From: JAWXUU01 sp044426045
Lineage (GTDB): Bacteria; Bacillota; Clostridia; Christensenellales; CAMQZB01
Length of the DNA stretch: 64,000 nt
Direction of reading: 5' to 3'
Assembly (NCBI GenBank): GCA_044426045.1
Contig: JAWXUX010000003.1
Coordinates: forward strand, 1-64,000
Below, one piece after another: positions 29,024-37,744 of the stretch. The translations under genes and the position numbers were made by a program. Each line of letters opens with the position of its first letter. Position 1 is the stretch's first letter. The notes beneath the pieces were generated by a model that ran no database searches, was not told the origin of the DNA, and saw only the letters and a list, made by a program, of their open reading frames with translations.

Positions 29024-29266
29024 AAGGTGAAAGGCTTTGCTTAAGGTGAAACGATTCGCTTAAGGTGAAAGGTGAAAGGTGAAAGGTGAAAGGTGTGGTA
29101 ATGCACGCGGCTTTGCCTTGTGCTTTCAATTATATATGTGACCACTTGTAGGGACGTAACTATTTTAATAGGGACGTCCCTATTTTACTGTCCAAATCCA
29201 AATGGAGTGCACGAGCAAAGCGAGTGCCTACCACACCTTTCACCTTTCACCTTTCACCTTTCACCT
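29024..29266. repeat. Heptamer-armed element, long left arm
   Basis: The left arm has ggtgaaa units interrupted twice by ggctttgctta and cgattcgctta, then ggtgtggtaatgcac. Central hairpin tagggacg (29149-29156) / cgtcccta (29175-29182), differing from the 23.2-kb copy by a compensated A-T to G-C pair. Right arm gcacgagcaaagcgagtgcc, accacacc and tttcacc units. Confidence 0.85.
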
Positions 29267-29350
29267 CTTCTCTCTCTCTTTTCACTTAAAAGCCCCGCAT
29301 CTCCTTCTCTCTAAAAACTTTAAAAATTTTAAAAAACTTCAAAAATTGTC

Positions 29351-29425
29351 TTGACAAACCTTTTTATATACTATATAATATACACAAGAGTTAAAAGGAG
29401 TTAACTGAGTTTGTTACTTTTAACT
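29351..29425 (+). promoter_or_regulatory. Promoter and leader inverted repeat of the HesB-like gene
   Basis: TTGACA (29351-29356), 17-bp spacer, TATAAT (29374-29379). A perfect 9-bp inverted repeat, agttaaaag (29389-29397) / cttttaact (29417-29425), begins right at the expected transcription start and ends just before AAAGGAG. It could be an operator or an RNA hairpin. Confidence 0.7.
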
Positions 29426-29438
29426 TAAAGGAGAACAA

Positions 29439-29780
29439 ATGACTTTTACAGAAAACGGACGTAAACTTGTTCTTGAGATGATTTCTGAAAACGAAGGGGC
29501 CGAGGCTGTTTTGTTTGACACTGATGAAATCGATGGCGGACTTTCTCTTGGTATGCACATTGTTGACTTGCAAGAGGGCGACAGAGTTATCGAATTTGGT
29601 GACTTGAAGGTTGTTATTTCAGAAGAACTTGAAGAAATGCTTGGCGATGTGATTTTCGACGAGCAAGACGGCGAACTTGTTGTTGCCGATGAAGGCTGTG
29701 GCGGAGATTGCGATTGCGGTGGCAGTTGTGGCGACGGCGAAGAAAGCGGATGTGGCGGAAGCTGCGGATGTGGACATTAA
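29439..29780 (+). CDS. HesB/IscA-like protein with a cysteine-rich tail
   Basis: 113 residues. Residues 1-85 look like a HesB/IscA-type fold (IDGGLSLGMHIVDLQEGDRV, FGDLKVVISEELEEML) but lack the internal cluster-binding Cys. The last about 28 residues are almost only Cys, Gly, Asp and Glu (about nine Cys, ending CGGSCGCGH), a likely metal or Fe-S binding tail. The Mrp/NBP35 Fe-S carrier gene is 300 bp away on the other strand, which supports an Fe-S role. The family assignment is from overall pattern only. Confidence 0.6.
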   Translation: MTFTENGRKLVLEMISENEGAEAVLFDTDEIDGGLSLGMHIVDLQEGDRVIEFGDLKVVISEELEEMLGDVIFDEQDGELVVADEGCGGDCDCGGSCGDGEESGCGGSCGCGH

Positions 29781-29804
29781 TAAGCTAAAAAAAGATAATA
29801 AATC

Positions 29805-29864
29805 TTAATTTTAATACTAAAAAAAACAGCGGGAAACCGCTGTTTTTTTTAGTATTAAAATTAA
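29805..29864. terminator. Bidirectional terminator with a 28-bp perfect stem
   Basis: Arms 29805-29832 and 29837-29864 pair without mismatch around a GAAA tetraloop; the core is AAAAAAAACAGCGG. It serves the HesB-like gene. The next repeat element begins immediately at its end. Confidence 0.9.
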
Positions 29865-30070
29865 TTAAAAATTAAAAATTAAAAATTAAAAATTGTGGTA
29901 TGGCACTTGGCTTCGCCTCGTGCAGCCCATTTATTTTAAGTAGTATTATTAAAGGCATAGGATTAAAAGAAATCCCACGCCTTTTGTATGCCATATAAAA
30001 ATTGAAAGCACGAGCGGAATGCGAGTGCATTACCACAATTTTTAATTTTTAATTTTTAATTTTTAATTAA
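29865..30070. repeat. Heptamer-armed element, TTAAAAA variant
   Basis: Same architecture as the GGTGAAA elements (gtggtatggcac, gcttcgcctcgtgc, core, gcacgagcggaatgcgagtgc, attaccaca) but both arms are built of the heptamer aaaaatt / aattttt. The core carries a hairpin aaaggc...gccttt (around 29955-29988) unlike the others. Confidence 0.8.
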
Positions 30071-30078
30071 AAGTGCAA

Positions 30079-30894
30079 CTACGTTGCACTTTCGATTTCA
30101 CTCACAACACATGCGAGTGGGTTGCCTTCAACAAGTTCTAGCATGCCTTTGTCGCAAAGTTTTGGAAGTTCTGGGTCGATTGGGAGTGAGTCTAGGAGTT
30201 TGATTCCGTATTTTTCGCAAACTTCGGCAGTTTTGCTTTCGCCAAAGATTGAAATTTTCTTTCCGCAGTCTGGGCAGTTGAGGTAAGCATAATTTTCAAC
30301 AACGCCGATGATTGGAACTGAAAGCATATTTGCCATTTTCACGGCTTTTTCAACTATCATTGAAACGAGTTCTTGAGGTGAAGTCACGATGATGATTCCG
30401 TCAACTGGAAGTGATTGAAAAACAGTTAGTGGCACGTCGCCAGTTCCTGGTGGCATATCAACGAACATGAAATCAAGTTCGCCCCACAAAACGTCAGTCC
30501 AAAATTGTTTCACCATGTTTGAAATCACAGCGCCCCTCCAAACGATAGGGTCGGTTGGGTTTTCAAGAAGCAAGTTTGAAGAAATAAGTTTGATACCAAA
30601 TTTTGATTCAGCAGGGAAAATTCCTTCGTCGTTGCCAGTGGCATGACCGTTAGCTCCGAAAATTCTTGGGATTGATGGGCCAGTCACGTCGCCATCCAAA
30701 ATGCCGACTTCAAAACCGCGACGTTTTGATTCGATTGCAAGCAGGCTTGTCACAAGACTTTTGCCAACGCCACCTTTTCCGCTCACAACGCCGATAACTT
30801 TTTTGCAAGAAGAATGGCGGTTCAATTTTTCAGTTTCAATTCTGCTTGAACAGCTTTCGCCACAACTTGAACAATCGTGTGTACATTCACTCAT
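30079..30894 (-). CDS. Mrp/NBP35-family P-loop ATPase, Fe-S cluster carrier
   Basis: 271 residues. The N terminus has four Cys (4, 8, 11, 15), as in NBP35-type carriers. The deviant Walker A is SGKGGVGKS, followed by GDVTGPSIPR and the FVDMPPGTGDVPL Walker B region; a CPDC pair in the C-terminal third is the bridging cluster site of the family. It binds and transfers [4Fe-4S] clusters in an ATP-dependent way. Start at 30894 with AAGGAG upstream. The Cys-tailed HesB-like protein next door may be a partner. Confidence 0.93.
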   Translation of the reverse strand: MSECTHDCSSCGESCSSRIETEKLNRHSSCKKVIGVVSGKGGVGKSLVTSLLAIESKRRGFEVGILDGDVTGPSIPRIFGANGHATGNDEGIFPAESKFGIKLISSNLLLENPTDPIVWRGAVISNMVKQFWTDVLWGELDFMFVDMPPGTGDVPLTVFQSLPVDGIIIVTSPQELVSMIVEKAVKMANMLSVPIIGVVENYAYLNCPDCGKKISIFGESKTAEVCEKYGIKLLDSLPIDPELPKLCDKGMLELVEGNPLACVVSEIESAT

Positions 30895-31134
30895 AATTTA
30901 TCTCCTTAATATCCTATTATGTAATTATTGCCATATAATTATTATGCACCTTTACGGTGCGGTTTGTCAAATATTTTAAGCGTGGCAAAGTTTAAAATTT
31001 TTCGCAAAAATAAAGGATTTTTGGGGGTTTGCATTGAATAATAAAATGTAGGAATATATTTTTTTAGAATATGAGTTAAAATATCGAGAAAATGTACCAA
31101 AATAATACAAAAATATACAAAGGAGGTTGAACTT

Positions 31135-32127
31135 TTGAATAGTACATACGAAATTGAAAGACAATTTTTGTCAGAATTTGCATTTTTATCTGAAAACAGT
31201 GTTGGCAGATACAATGGCGACCCAGAAATTTGTGAGATGAGAACGCCATTTCAGCGTGATCGCGACAGAATTTTGCACTCTAAATCATTTCGAAGGTTGA
31301 AAAACAAAACGCAAGTTTTCATGAAACCGTCAAATGACCATTGCAGAACGCGCATGACTCACACTTTGGATGTTTCGCAAATCGCGAGAACTATTGCGAG
31401 GGTTCTCAACCTCAACGAGGACTTGACAGAAGCCATTTCACTTGGGCACGACCTTGGGCACACGCCTTTTGGGCATGCGGGGGAAAGGGCGCTTGCTAAG
31501 CTTTCGGAATATAAATTTGCCCACAACAAGCAATCGCTTCGCGTGGTGGATTTTTTGGAGGGGGACGGCAAGGGCTTGAACCTCACAATGGAAGTTCGTG
31601 ACGGCATTGTGAACCACACCAAACGTGGGAATGCTTCAACGCTTGAAGGCAAGGTGGTTTCTTTTGCCGACAGAATTGCTTATATCAATCACGATATCGA
31701 TGATGCGGTGAGGGCTGGCGTTCTTAACATGGAGGAAGTTCCTCACGGTTTGATTGAAATTTTTGGCAAAACGCACGCGGAAAGAATCAATCGCATGGTC
31801 AAATCGATTTATGTCGCAAGTGCGGGCAAAAATTACGTCACAATGGAAGCGGATGTTTTGCAAGCGTTTGAAGAAATGCGCACGTTCATGTTTAAAAATG
31901 TTTATGGCGTGGGCGAAAAGATGTTGCAAGAAAACAAGATTGAAAAAATTGTAACCGAACTTTTCGGATATTATGTGGACAAGCCAAATGAGCTACCGCC
32001 GTTTTTGCAAAGCAGAATCGAAAGTGACACAATCGAAATCTGCGTGTGCGATTATATCGCCACAATGACAGATAATTTCGCACTAGATACATACAGCGAG
32101 ATTTTCTTGCCAAAACCGCAAATTTAA
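31135..32127 (+). CDS. dgt: dGTP triphosphohydrolase-like HD protein
   Basis: 330 residues with a TTG start at 31135, seven bases after AGGAGGT (31121-31127). Family blocks are FQRDRDRILHSKSFRRLKNK, RTRMTHTLDVSQIARTIAR and the HD metal site GHDLGHTPFGHAGE. It hydrolyses dGTP (or other dNTPs) to nucleoside and triphosphate. It sits upstream of dnaG, a common arrangement in Clostridia, although here a repeat region separates them. Confidence 0.94.
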   Translation: MNSTYEIERQFLSEFAFLSENSVGRYNGDPEICEMRTPFQRDRDRILHSKSFRRLKNKTQVFMKPSNDHCRTRMTHTLDVSQIARTIARVLNLNEDLTEAISLGHDLGHTPFGHAGERALAKLSEYKFAHNKQSLRVVDFLEGDGKGLNLTMEVRDGIVNHTKRGNASTLEGKVVSFADRIAYINHDIDDAVRAGVLNMEEVPHGLIEIFGKTHAERINRMVKSIYVASAGKNYVTMEADVLQAFEEMRTFMFKNVYGVGEKMLQENKIEKIVTELFGYYVDKPNELPPFLQSRIESDTIEICVCDYIATMTDNFALDTYSEIFLPKPQI

Positions 32128-32163
32128 AAAATCGCAAATTTAAAAAATCGGAGATTTTTTAAA

Positions 32164-32252
32164 AGGTAATAGGTAATAGGTAATAGGTAATAGGTGTGGT
32201 AAAGCACTCGGCTTCGCCTTGTGCATTCAATTATAAAGTGGGAACATGTAGG
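32164..32252. repeat. Heptamer-armed element, GGTAATA variant, left half only
   Basis: Four ggtaata heptamers lead into ggtgtggtaaagcac and gcttcgccttgtgc. After about 32240 the sequence changes into a short-hairpin array; no inverted right arm is present before dnaG. The tract is preceded by an aaaaaatcggagatttttt hairpin that also precedes the 8.2-kb copy. Confidence 0.7.
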
Positions 32253-32480
32253 GGAGCACCCTTCGCGAGCCTCCCGCGGACAAAACTAAAAAAGCGAGAG
32301 CTTTTATCAAAACAAAACACTAAACCACCCCAAAAACCGTTAAAAAGGCGACAGCCTTTTTCAGTTCACGAAGCTAGAATGGTTTCCAAAATTGGGGTCA
32401 AGGGTGTCACACCCTTGCGGGTGTGGGCAGAGCCCACGAAAAGGCAAGCCCCGAGCGGGGTTTGGGGCAGAGCCCCATGA
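32253..32480. repeat. Short-hairpin array upstream of dnaG
   Basis: Hairpins aaaagcgagagctttt, aaaaggcgacagcctttt, aagggtg-tca-caccctt (32400-32416), gtgggcagagcccac, ccccgagcgggg and tggggcagagcccca. Connectors attggggtc and cgggt match 5590 and 19930. No gene is supported in 32128-32520. Confidence 0.7.
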
Positions 32481-32520
32481 AAAAGCAAACTAACAAAATA
32501 AAAAAACAAAAAGGAAAATG

Positions 32521-34254
32521 ATGGATCTTCAAAGTTTTATAGCTGAGCTAAAGTCAAAACTGAATATAATTGAAGTGTGTGAAAAATACATGACTCTCAG
32601 CCAGAAAGGTGGACGGTTTTGGGGTTGTTGTCCTTTTCATCATGAAAAGACGGCATCTTTTTCGGTGAACGAGAATGGATTTTTCTATTGTTTTGGGTGC
32701 AAGGAATCGGGGGACATGATAAAGTTTGTTCAGCAAATGGAAGGGACAGATTTCATGGGCGCACTTGAAGTTCTTGCGAAAATGGCGGGAATGGAAGTTC
32801 CGAATCTTTCTGGTGGAAGCAAGGAAGATGGTGCGGAAAAAAGGAAATATAAGGAGCGACTTTCTCAGCTTTTGCGAGATACCGCGCTGTTTTATTATAA
32901 CAACTTGAAAAAGGAACAAGCAACGGGTGCGAGGGAATATCTCGCGAGACGAGGCATCGCAAGCGACGGTGTGAAAAGGTTTGGTATTGGGTATTCTATT
33001 GATTGGGACGGACTGCCAACCTATCTTGGAAAGCTTGGGTATAAACGGCAAGAAATGGTGGACGCGGGCGTTTGCGACTCGAAAAACGGCAAGATTTATG
33101 ACAGCCTTGGGGGCAGACTTATCATCCCGATTATCGACGGGTTCAAGAATGTCGTGGCGTTTGGTGGCAGGGTTTTGGAAAAGACGGATTTTGCCAAATA
33201 TAAAAACACTAAAGAAACGGAAATTTTCGTGAAATCAAAAACGCTTTACGGCTTGAATTTGGTGAAAGAATCAAGAAAAAGCCGAAAGATTGACGAGCTT
33301 ATTATCGTGGAAGGGTATATGGACGCGATTTCGCTTTACACCGCGGGGTATGACAACGTGGTGGCTTCAATGGGCACATCACTCACCCAAGAGCAAGCGC
33401 GAATGATGCGGTTTTTGGTTTCGAAAGTTTATATCTCGTACGACGGCGACTTTGCGGGTCTGAAAGCTGCGGTCAGGGGACTTGATATCCTCGAAAACGA
33501 AGGGATAGACGTGAAAGTTGCGGTTATGCCAGAAGGTATGGATCCCGATGATGTGATAAAAAAACTTGGTCGGGACGCTTATGATGATATTTTGAAAAAA
33601 GCACTGCCACTTGTGGATTTTAAGCTTTATATATTGAAAAGCGAAGCGGATTTATCTGATTCGATTGAAAGAAGAAAGTATATCCAAAAGGCACTTGCGG
33701 TGATTTCCAAGGTTAAAGAAAATGCGACAAAATCCGAGCTTTGCGAAAAGCTGTCACGGGAAGTGGGCGTGAAATACGATTCACTTGTCGAGGACATGAA
33801 CGCGATTGCAAGGGGTGAGGCGAAAAAAGAATCGGACAAGCGAAAAGCGGAAACGCTTGCGAACCCCGATATTGTGAAAGAGAAAAAAGATGAAGAAAAA
33901 AACTTCATTTTATATATGCTGATTTCAAGGAAAGTGGAATTTGACGCGGTGAAGGAGATTGAAGAAATTTTTGAAGCCAAGGAAAAGGAAATTGTTTTGG
34001 AATTTCAAAAGATGAAACTTCCAATTTCAAGCTTGTTTGAATATGTCGGGGCGAATGCCTATGATATTTTGAAGTTTGAGGAAGTGGAAAACAAGGATAA
34101 ATATTTCGAAGATGTGTTGAAACGGCAAAAAACCAAACTGCTTGACAAACAGCTTGTTGTGGCAAAAGCGAAACTCGCGATTGCAAAAACGAGGGAAGAA
34201 AAAGCAAGACTACTCAAAGAAATAGAAAAATACACAAAGTTAAAAAGAATGTAA
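32521..34254 (+). CDS. dnaG: DNA primase
   Basis: 577 residues from the ATG at 32521; the ATG at 32518 is nearly on top of the AAGGA ribosome site. The N-terminal CHC2 zinc finger is CPFHHEKTASFSV with FYCFGC. The TOPRIM catalytic Glu is in IIVEGYMDAIS and the Asp pair in YISYDGDFAG. The C-terminal region (from about 430) is the helicase-binding part. It makes RNA primers for replication. It is followed by rpoD, as in the classical macromolecular synthesis operon. Confidence 0.98.
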   Translation: MDLQSFIAELKSKLNIIEVCEKYMTLSQKGGRFWGCCPFHHEKTASFSVNENGFFYCFGCKESGDMIKFVQQMEGTDFMGALEVLAKMAGMEVPNLSGGSKEDGAEKRKYKERLSQLLRDTALFYYNNLKKEQATGAREYLARRGIASDGVKRFGIGYSIDWDGLPTYLGKLGYKRQEMVDAGVCDSKNGKIYDSLGGRLIIPIIDGFKNVVAFGGRVLEKTDFAKYKNTKETEIFVKSKTLYGLNLVKESRKSRKIDELIIVEGYMDAISLYTAGYDNVVASMGTSLTQEQARMMRFLVSKVYISYDGDFAGLKAAVRGLDILENEGIDVKVAVMPEGMDPDDVIKKLGRDAYDDILKKALPLVDFKLYILKSEADLSDSIERRKYIQKALAVISKVKENATKSELCEKLSREVGVKYDSLVEDMNAIARGEAKKESDKRKAETLANPDIVKEKKDEEKNFILYMLISRKVEFDAVKEIEEIFEAKEKEIVLEFQKMKLPISSLFEYVGANAYDILKFEEVENKDKYFEDVLKRQKTKLLDKQLVVAKAKLAIAKTREEKARLLKEIEKYTKLKRM

Positions 34255-34271
34255 AGCGAGGATAAAAAATA

Positions 34272-35321
34272 ATGGAAAATACGGAAACATTAACACAGCT
34301 AGCGGGGACGCTTATCGCGCAATCTAAAAAGTCAGGTCAAATCATGGCGGAAGAGATTTTCGACAAAGCGGAAAAATTGGGACTTGCTGGCGAAACAATC
34401 GACGCGGTTTGGAAAGCTATTGAAGAAGCGGGAATTCAAATCATTCAAGAAAGCGACAACTTGCTTTCACTTGAAAACTTGAACATCGAAATCAATATGG
34501 AAGACCCTGTCAAGATGTATCTTAAAGACATCGGTATGGTGCCACTTCTTTCTGCCGAGCAAGAGATTTATTATGCTCAAAGAATGCTTGAGGGTGACGA
34601 TGAAGCGAAAAAGAAACTTTCGGAAGCTAACCTTCGTTTGGTTGTTTCCATTGCGAAAAGATACGTGGGACGTGGTATGCTTTTCCTTGACCTTATTCAA
34701 GAAGGTAACTTGGGGCTTATGCGTGCGGTTGAAAAATTTGACCACACAAAAGGGTTCAAGTTCTCGACTTATGCAACATGGTGGATAAGACAAGCGATCA
34801 CTCGTGCGATTGCCGACCAAGCAAGAACAATCAGAATTCCAGTGCACATGGTTGAAACAATCAACAAGCAAGCAAGGGTTGCAAGAGCACTTCTCCAAAA
34901 ACTTGGAAGAGAGCCAAGCACGGCGGAAATTGCGGAAGAAATGGGCGTTTCTGAAGAAAGAGTTATTGAAATCCAAAAGATTTCAATGGACCCAATCTCT
35001 CTTGAAACTCCAATCGGCGAAGAAGATGACACGCATCTTGGCGACTTTCTTGAAGACGACAGAGCGATTGACCCATCAGAATCTGTGACTAACACAACGC
35101 TTAAAGAGCAGTTTGCATCAATCTTGTCAACTCTCACACCGCGTGAAGAAAAAGTTATAAGGCTCAGATACGGAATTGACGATGGCAGAAGCAGAACCCT
35201 TGAAGAAGTTGGCAAAGAATTCAACGTTACGCGTGAAAGAATTCGCCAAATCGAAGCAAAGGCACTAAGAAAGCTTCGTCACCCACAAAGAAGCAAAAAA
35301 TTGAAGGATTTCTCTAAATAA
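34272..35321 (+). CDS. rpoD: Primary sigma factor
   Basis: 349 residues. Region 1.2/2.1 starts at EDPVKMYLKDIGMVPLLSAE; region 2.4 is KFSTYATWWIRQAITRAIAD; region 4.2 ends with the helix-turn-helix RTLEEVGKEFNVTRERIRQI. Short N-terminal region 1.1, as in Gram-positive SigA. It directs polymerase to the TTGACA/TATAAT promoters seen repeatedly in this window. GCGAGG precedes the start, 17 nt after dnaG. Confidence 0.98.
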   Translation: MENTETLTQLAGTLIAQSKKSGQIMAEEIFDKAEKLGLAGETIDAVWKAIEEAGIQIIQESDNLLSLENLNIEINMEDPVKMYLKDIGMVPLLSAEQEIYYAQRMLEGDDEAKKKLSEANLRLVVSIAKRYVGRGMLFLDLIQEGNLGLMRAVEKFDHTKGFKFSTYATWWIRQAITRAIADQARTIRIPVHMVETINKQARVARALLQKLGREPSTAEIAEEMGVSEERVIEIQKISMDPISLETPIGEEDDTHLGDFLEDDRAIDPSESVTNTTLKEQFASILSTLTPREEKVIRLRYGIDDGRSRTLEEVGKEFNVTRERIRQIEAKALRKLRHPQRSKKLKDFSK

Positions 35322-35322
35322 T

Positions 35323-35973
35323 ATGAACAAAAGGCGTGAAGAAATTTTGTCGGTCATTCCCAAGTGCGAGGTTTTGTGCGACGTTGGCTGTGACCATGGC
35401 TATGTCGGGTTTGAATGTCTTTTGCGAGGGATTGCGGGCAAGGTGATTTTTTCCGACATTTCTGCGCCAAGCCTTGAAAAGGCAAAATCACTTTTGCAAG
35501 GTGACGGCGAGCTTTTGAAAAGGGCGAGCTTTTGCGTGGCAAACGGACTTGATGGCGTGAGTGGGATTGCCGTTGACGCTTGCGTGATTGCGGGCATGGG
35601 CGGTGAAGAAATCATGAAAATTTTGAGCGGTGAAACGCCGAAATTTTGCGTTTTGCAACCCATGAGCGAAGTGGAAAAACTGCGCGAGTTTTTGGCGGGC
35701 AGGTTTGAAATTTTGAGCGACAGACTTTTTTATGACAGAGGGAAGTATTATAATCTTCTGCTTTGCGAAATGTCGGGGGCGAGCGAAAAACTTTCAAAGT
35801 TCGAGGTGATGTTTGGAAAAACCAACCTCCAAAAGCCCGAAGCGGACTTTTTGGAGTTTGGGGCAGCAAGGCTGAAAAGGCAAAAGGCGATAAAAAAAGC
35901 TAGAAGCACCACTGCAAAAGAGGATGATGAAATAATTGATTTTTTGGAAGAATTTTTGAAAAATCACAGCTAG
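35323..35973 (+). CDS. trmK: tRNA (adenine22-N1)-methyltransferase
   Basis: 216 residues, starting 1 nt after the rpoD stop. The SAM-binding motif is LCDVGCDHGYVGFECLL, followed by IFSDISAPSLEKAKSLL and the family block VIAGMGGEEIMKIL. TrmK methylates A22 of tRNAs in Gram-positive bacteria. The dnaG-rpoD-trmK-nif3 order is a conserved Bacillota context, which supports the call. Confidence 0.92.
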   Translation: MNKRREEILSVIPKCEVLCDVGCDHGYVGFECLLRGIAGKVIFSDISAPSLEKAKSLLQGDGELLKRASFCVANGLDGVSGIAVDACVIAGMGGEEIMKILSGETPKFCVLQPMSEVEKLREFLAGRFEILSDRLFYDRGKYYNLLLCEMSGASEKLSKFEVMFGKTNLQKPEADFLEFGAARLKRQKAIKKARSTTAKEDDEIIDFLEEFLKNHS

Positions 35974-35980
35974 GGGGGTT

Positions 35981-36760
35981 ATGAAAACTTCTGAAATTAT
36001 AAATGAAATCGAAAAATTTGCACCGATTGCCGTTTCAAACGAATTTGTGCAAAAAACTGGTGGATATGACAACAGCGGGCTTTTGATTGGCGGGGAGGAA
36101 GTTTCCCACGAAAAAATGCTTGTTTGCGTTGATGTCGAAAAAAAAGATATTGATTTTGCCATTGAAAATGGTATAAAATTCATTTTTTCGCACCACCCTT
36201 ATATATATGGTAAACTCGCCGATGTGAATGTTGAAAGTTTCAAAGGCAGGGAGATTATTTCCCTTTTGAAAAATGATATCACGGTTTATTCGGCGCATCT
36301 CAATCTTGACGCTTGCGCGGGCGGGATTGATGATAACCTTGCTTGGATGCTTGGTGGCGAAATTGAAAGCGTTTGCGATGGGTTCTCTTGTGGGGGTTAT
36401 GGCAAGGTTTCAGTTTTGAAAGAAAATGTTTGCAGTTGCGAATTTGAAAAGGTGCTAAACGAAAAATTCACCCTTTCAAAATGCGTTATTGCAAGGGAAA
36501 AAGTTAAAAAAATTGCTAGCTTTTGCGGGTCTGGACTCGGCGAGGCGGAATTTTTTTGGGGTATTGAAAATGGCGCGGACACGTTTGTTTCTTCAGATAT
36601 AAGGCACCACATGCTTGTGGAGGCTTCAAGATTTGAAGTTAACATGTTTGATATTCCGCATGGATACAGCGAATTTGTCTGTATGAAAGAATGTGTGAAA
36701 AACATGAACTTTGCGGGGGTTGAAATCTTTTTTCAATCGGGCAAAGTTGGTGAAAAATAA
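35981..36760 (+). CDS. Nif3-like dinuclear metal centre protein
   Basis: 259 residues, GGGGGG ribosome site just before the ATG. Family blocks are GYDNSGLLIGGE (N terminus), FSHHPYIYG and SAHLNLDACAGGIDDNLA, plus the C-terminal VSSDIRHHMLVEA. It forms toroidal hexamers with two metals per subunit. The biochemical role is debated; a link to GTP cyclohydrolase I type enzymes has been proposed for the family. Confidence 0.92.
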   Translation: MKTSEIINEIEKFAPIAVSNEFVQKTGGYDNSGLLIGGEEVSHEKMLVCVDVEKKDIDFAIENGIKFIFSHHPYIYGKLADVNVESFKGREIISLLKNDITVYSAHLNLDACAGGIDDNLAWMLGGEIESVCDGFSCGGYGKVSVLKENVCSCEFEKVLNEKFTLSKCVIAREKVKKIASFCGSGLGEAEFFWGIENGADTFVSSDIRHHMLVEASRFEVNMFDIPHGYSEFVCMKECVKNMNFAGVEIFFQSGKVGEK

Positions 36761-36808
36761 AAAGTTCCTTTGGAGCTTATGTAACGAAATAATTGGAGGG
36801 CGTATATA

Positions 36809-37504
36809 ATGACGACTAATCTTAATAAATATCAAGAGCTTGATGGCAAAGTGATCAAGATTGAAAATGATTTGAAAAAATCAGACGAAAGAAAAAAACT
36901 TGTGAAAGTTAAAGTCTTTTTGGACGATGTTGATGTGACACTAACAAAAATGGAGCAACGTGCGGGGGAACTTGTTGGTTCTTATAACGGTTGTGAAAGA
37001 AGAATGGGTGAGCTTGCAAACGAGATTGAAGAATACGAAGCAATGAACCTTGACGGCTCGGACGAAGCGGAAATCAACTATCTTCAAGGTAAAACTCAAA
37101 AGCTTCGCGACCAACTTCGTGGGATTGAAAAGGACGGCGAAACAATTTCGGGGGAAATCGAAAAACTCTCTCGCGATTTTGATGCCTTCAAAGAAAAAGT
37201 TTCAAGCGCTAAAAAGGAATATGCCCGTGGCAAAGAAAAATTTGACGCTTTGAAAGCGACAGTGAAACCGGAAGTCGACGCGGTTAAAGAAGAAATGAAA
37301 AATTTGGAAGGAGATATCGAGCCAGAATACCTCGAAGCCTATAAAAAAGGCAGAAAAGAAAAACTCTATCCTGTGTTTGTGCCACTCGTTTCGGGCAACT
37401 GTGGTGGTTGCGGAATGGATTTGGCGCTTTCAATCATTTCAGAAATCGACCTTCACAAGTTCACAAAATGTGAGCATTGCGGAAAACTTATCTATAAACA
37501 ATAG
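36809..37504 (+). CDS. Coiled-coil protein with C4-type zinc ribbon (CT398/YbgI-neighbour family)
   Basis: 231 residues with GGAGGG before the start. Residues 1-170 are charged and heptad-rich, predicted to form a long antiparallel coiled coil. The C terminus has a zinc ribbon with CGGCG and CEHCGK. Proteins of this build often sit next to nif3-like genes and resemble FlgZ/CT398-type adaptors that bind sigma factors or RNA-related partners. Function here is unknown. Confidence 0.8.
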   Translation: MTTNLNKYQELDGKVIKIENDLKKSDERKKLVKVKVFLDDVDVTLTKMEQRAGELVGSYNGCERRMGELANEIEEYEAMNLDGSDEAEINYLQGKTQKLRDQLRGIEKDGETISGEIEKLSRDFDAFKEKVSSAKKEYARGKEKFDALKATVKPEVDAVKEEMKNLEGDIEPEYLEAYKKGRKEKLYPVFVPLVSGNCGGCGMDLALSIISEIDLHKFTKCEHCGKLIYKQ

Positions 37505-37533
37505 TAGCCGAAATAAATCAAAGGGGAAATATT

Positions 37534-37719
37534 ATGCCATTTGTAACAATCAAAATAATGGAAGGAAGAGATGTGGAAATCAAACGTGAACTTTGCAAAA
37601 GCGTAGCCGAAACAATCGGTCGCGAACTCAATTTGCCAGCAGAAAACGTGATTGTCCAAATCGAAGAAATGAAAAAAGAAAACTACTGGATTGGCGGGAA
37701 ACTTTTTTTGGATAAATAG
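37534..37719 (+). CDS. 4-oxalocrotonate tautomerase family protein
   Basis: 61 residues. After removal of Met the N terminus is Pro, the catalytic base of the family (MPFVTIKIMEGRDVEIKREL). Family length and the C-terminal YWIGGKLF block fit. It forms small hexamers that tautomerise keto-enol substrates; the physiological substrate cannot be told from the sequence. The ribosome site is AAAGGGGA. Confidence 0.9.
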   Translation: MPFVTIKIMEGRDVEIKRELCKSVAETIGRELNLPAENVIVQIEEMKKENYWIGGKLFLDK

Positions 37720-37744
37720 GTGAAAAAAGCGAAGCTTTTTTCAA

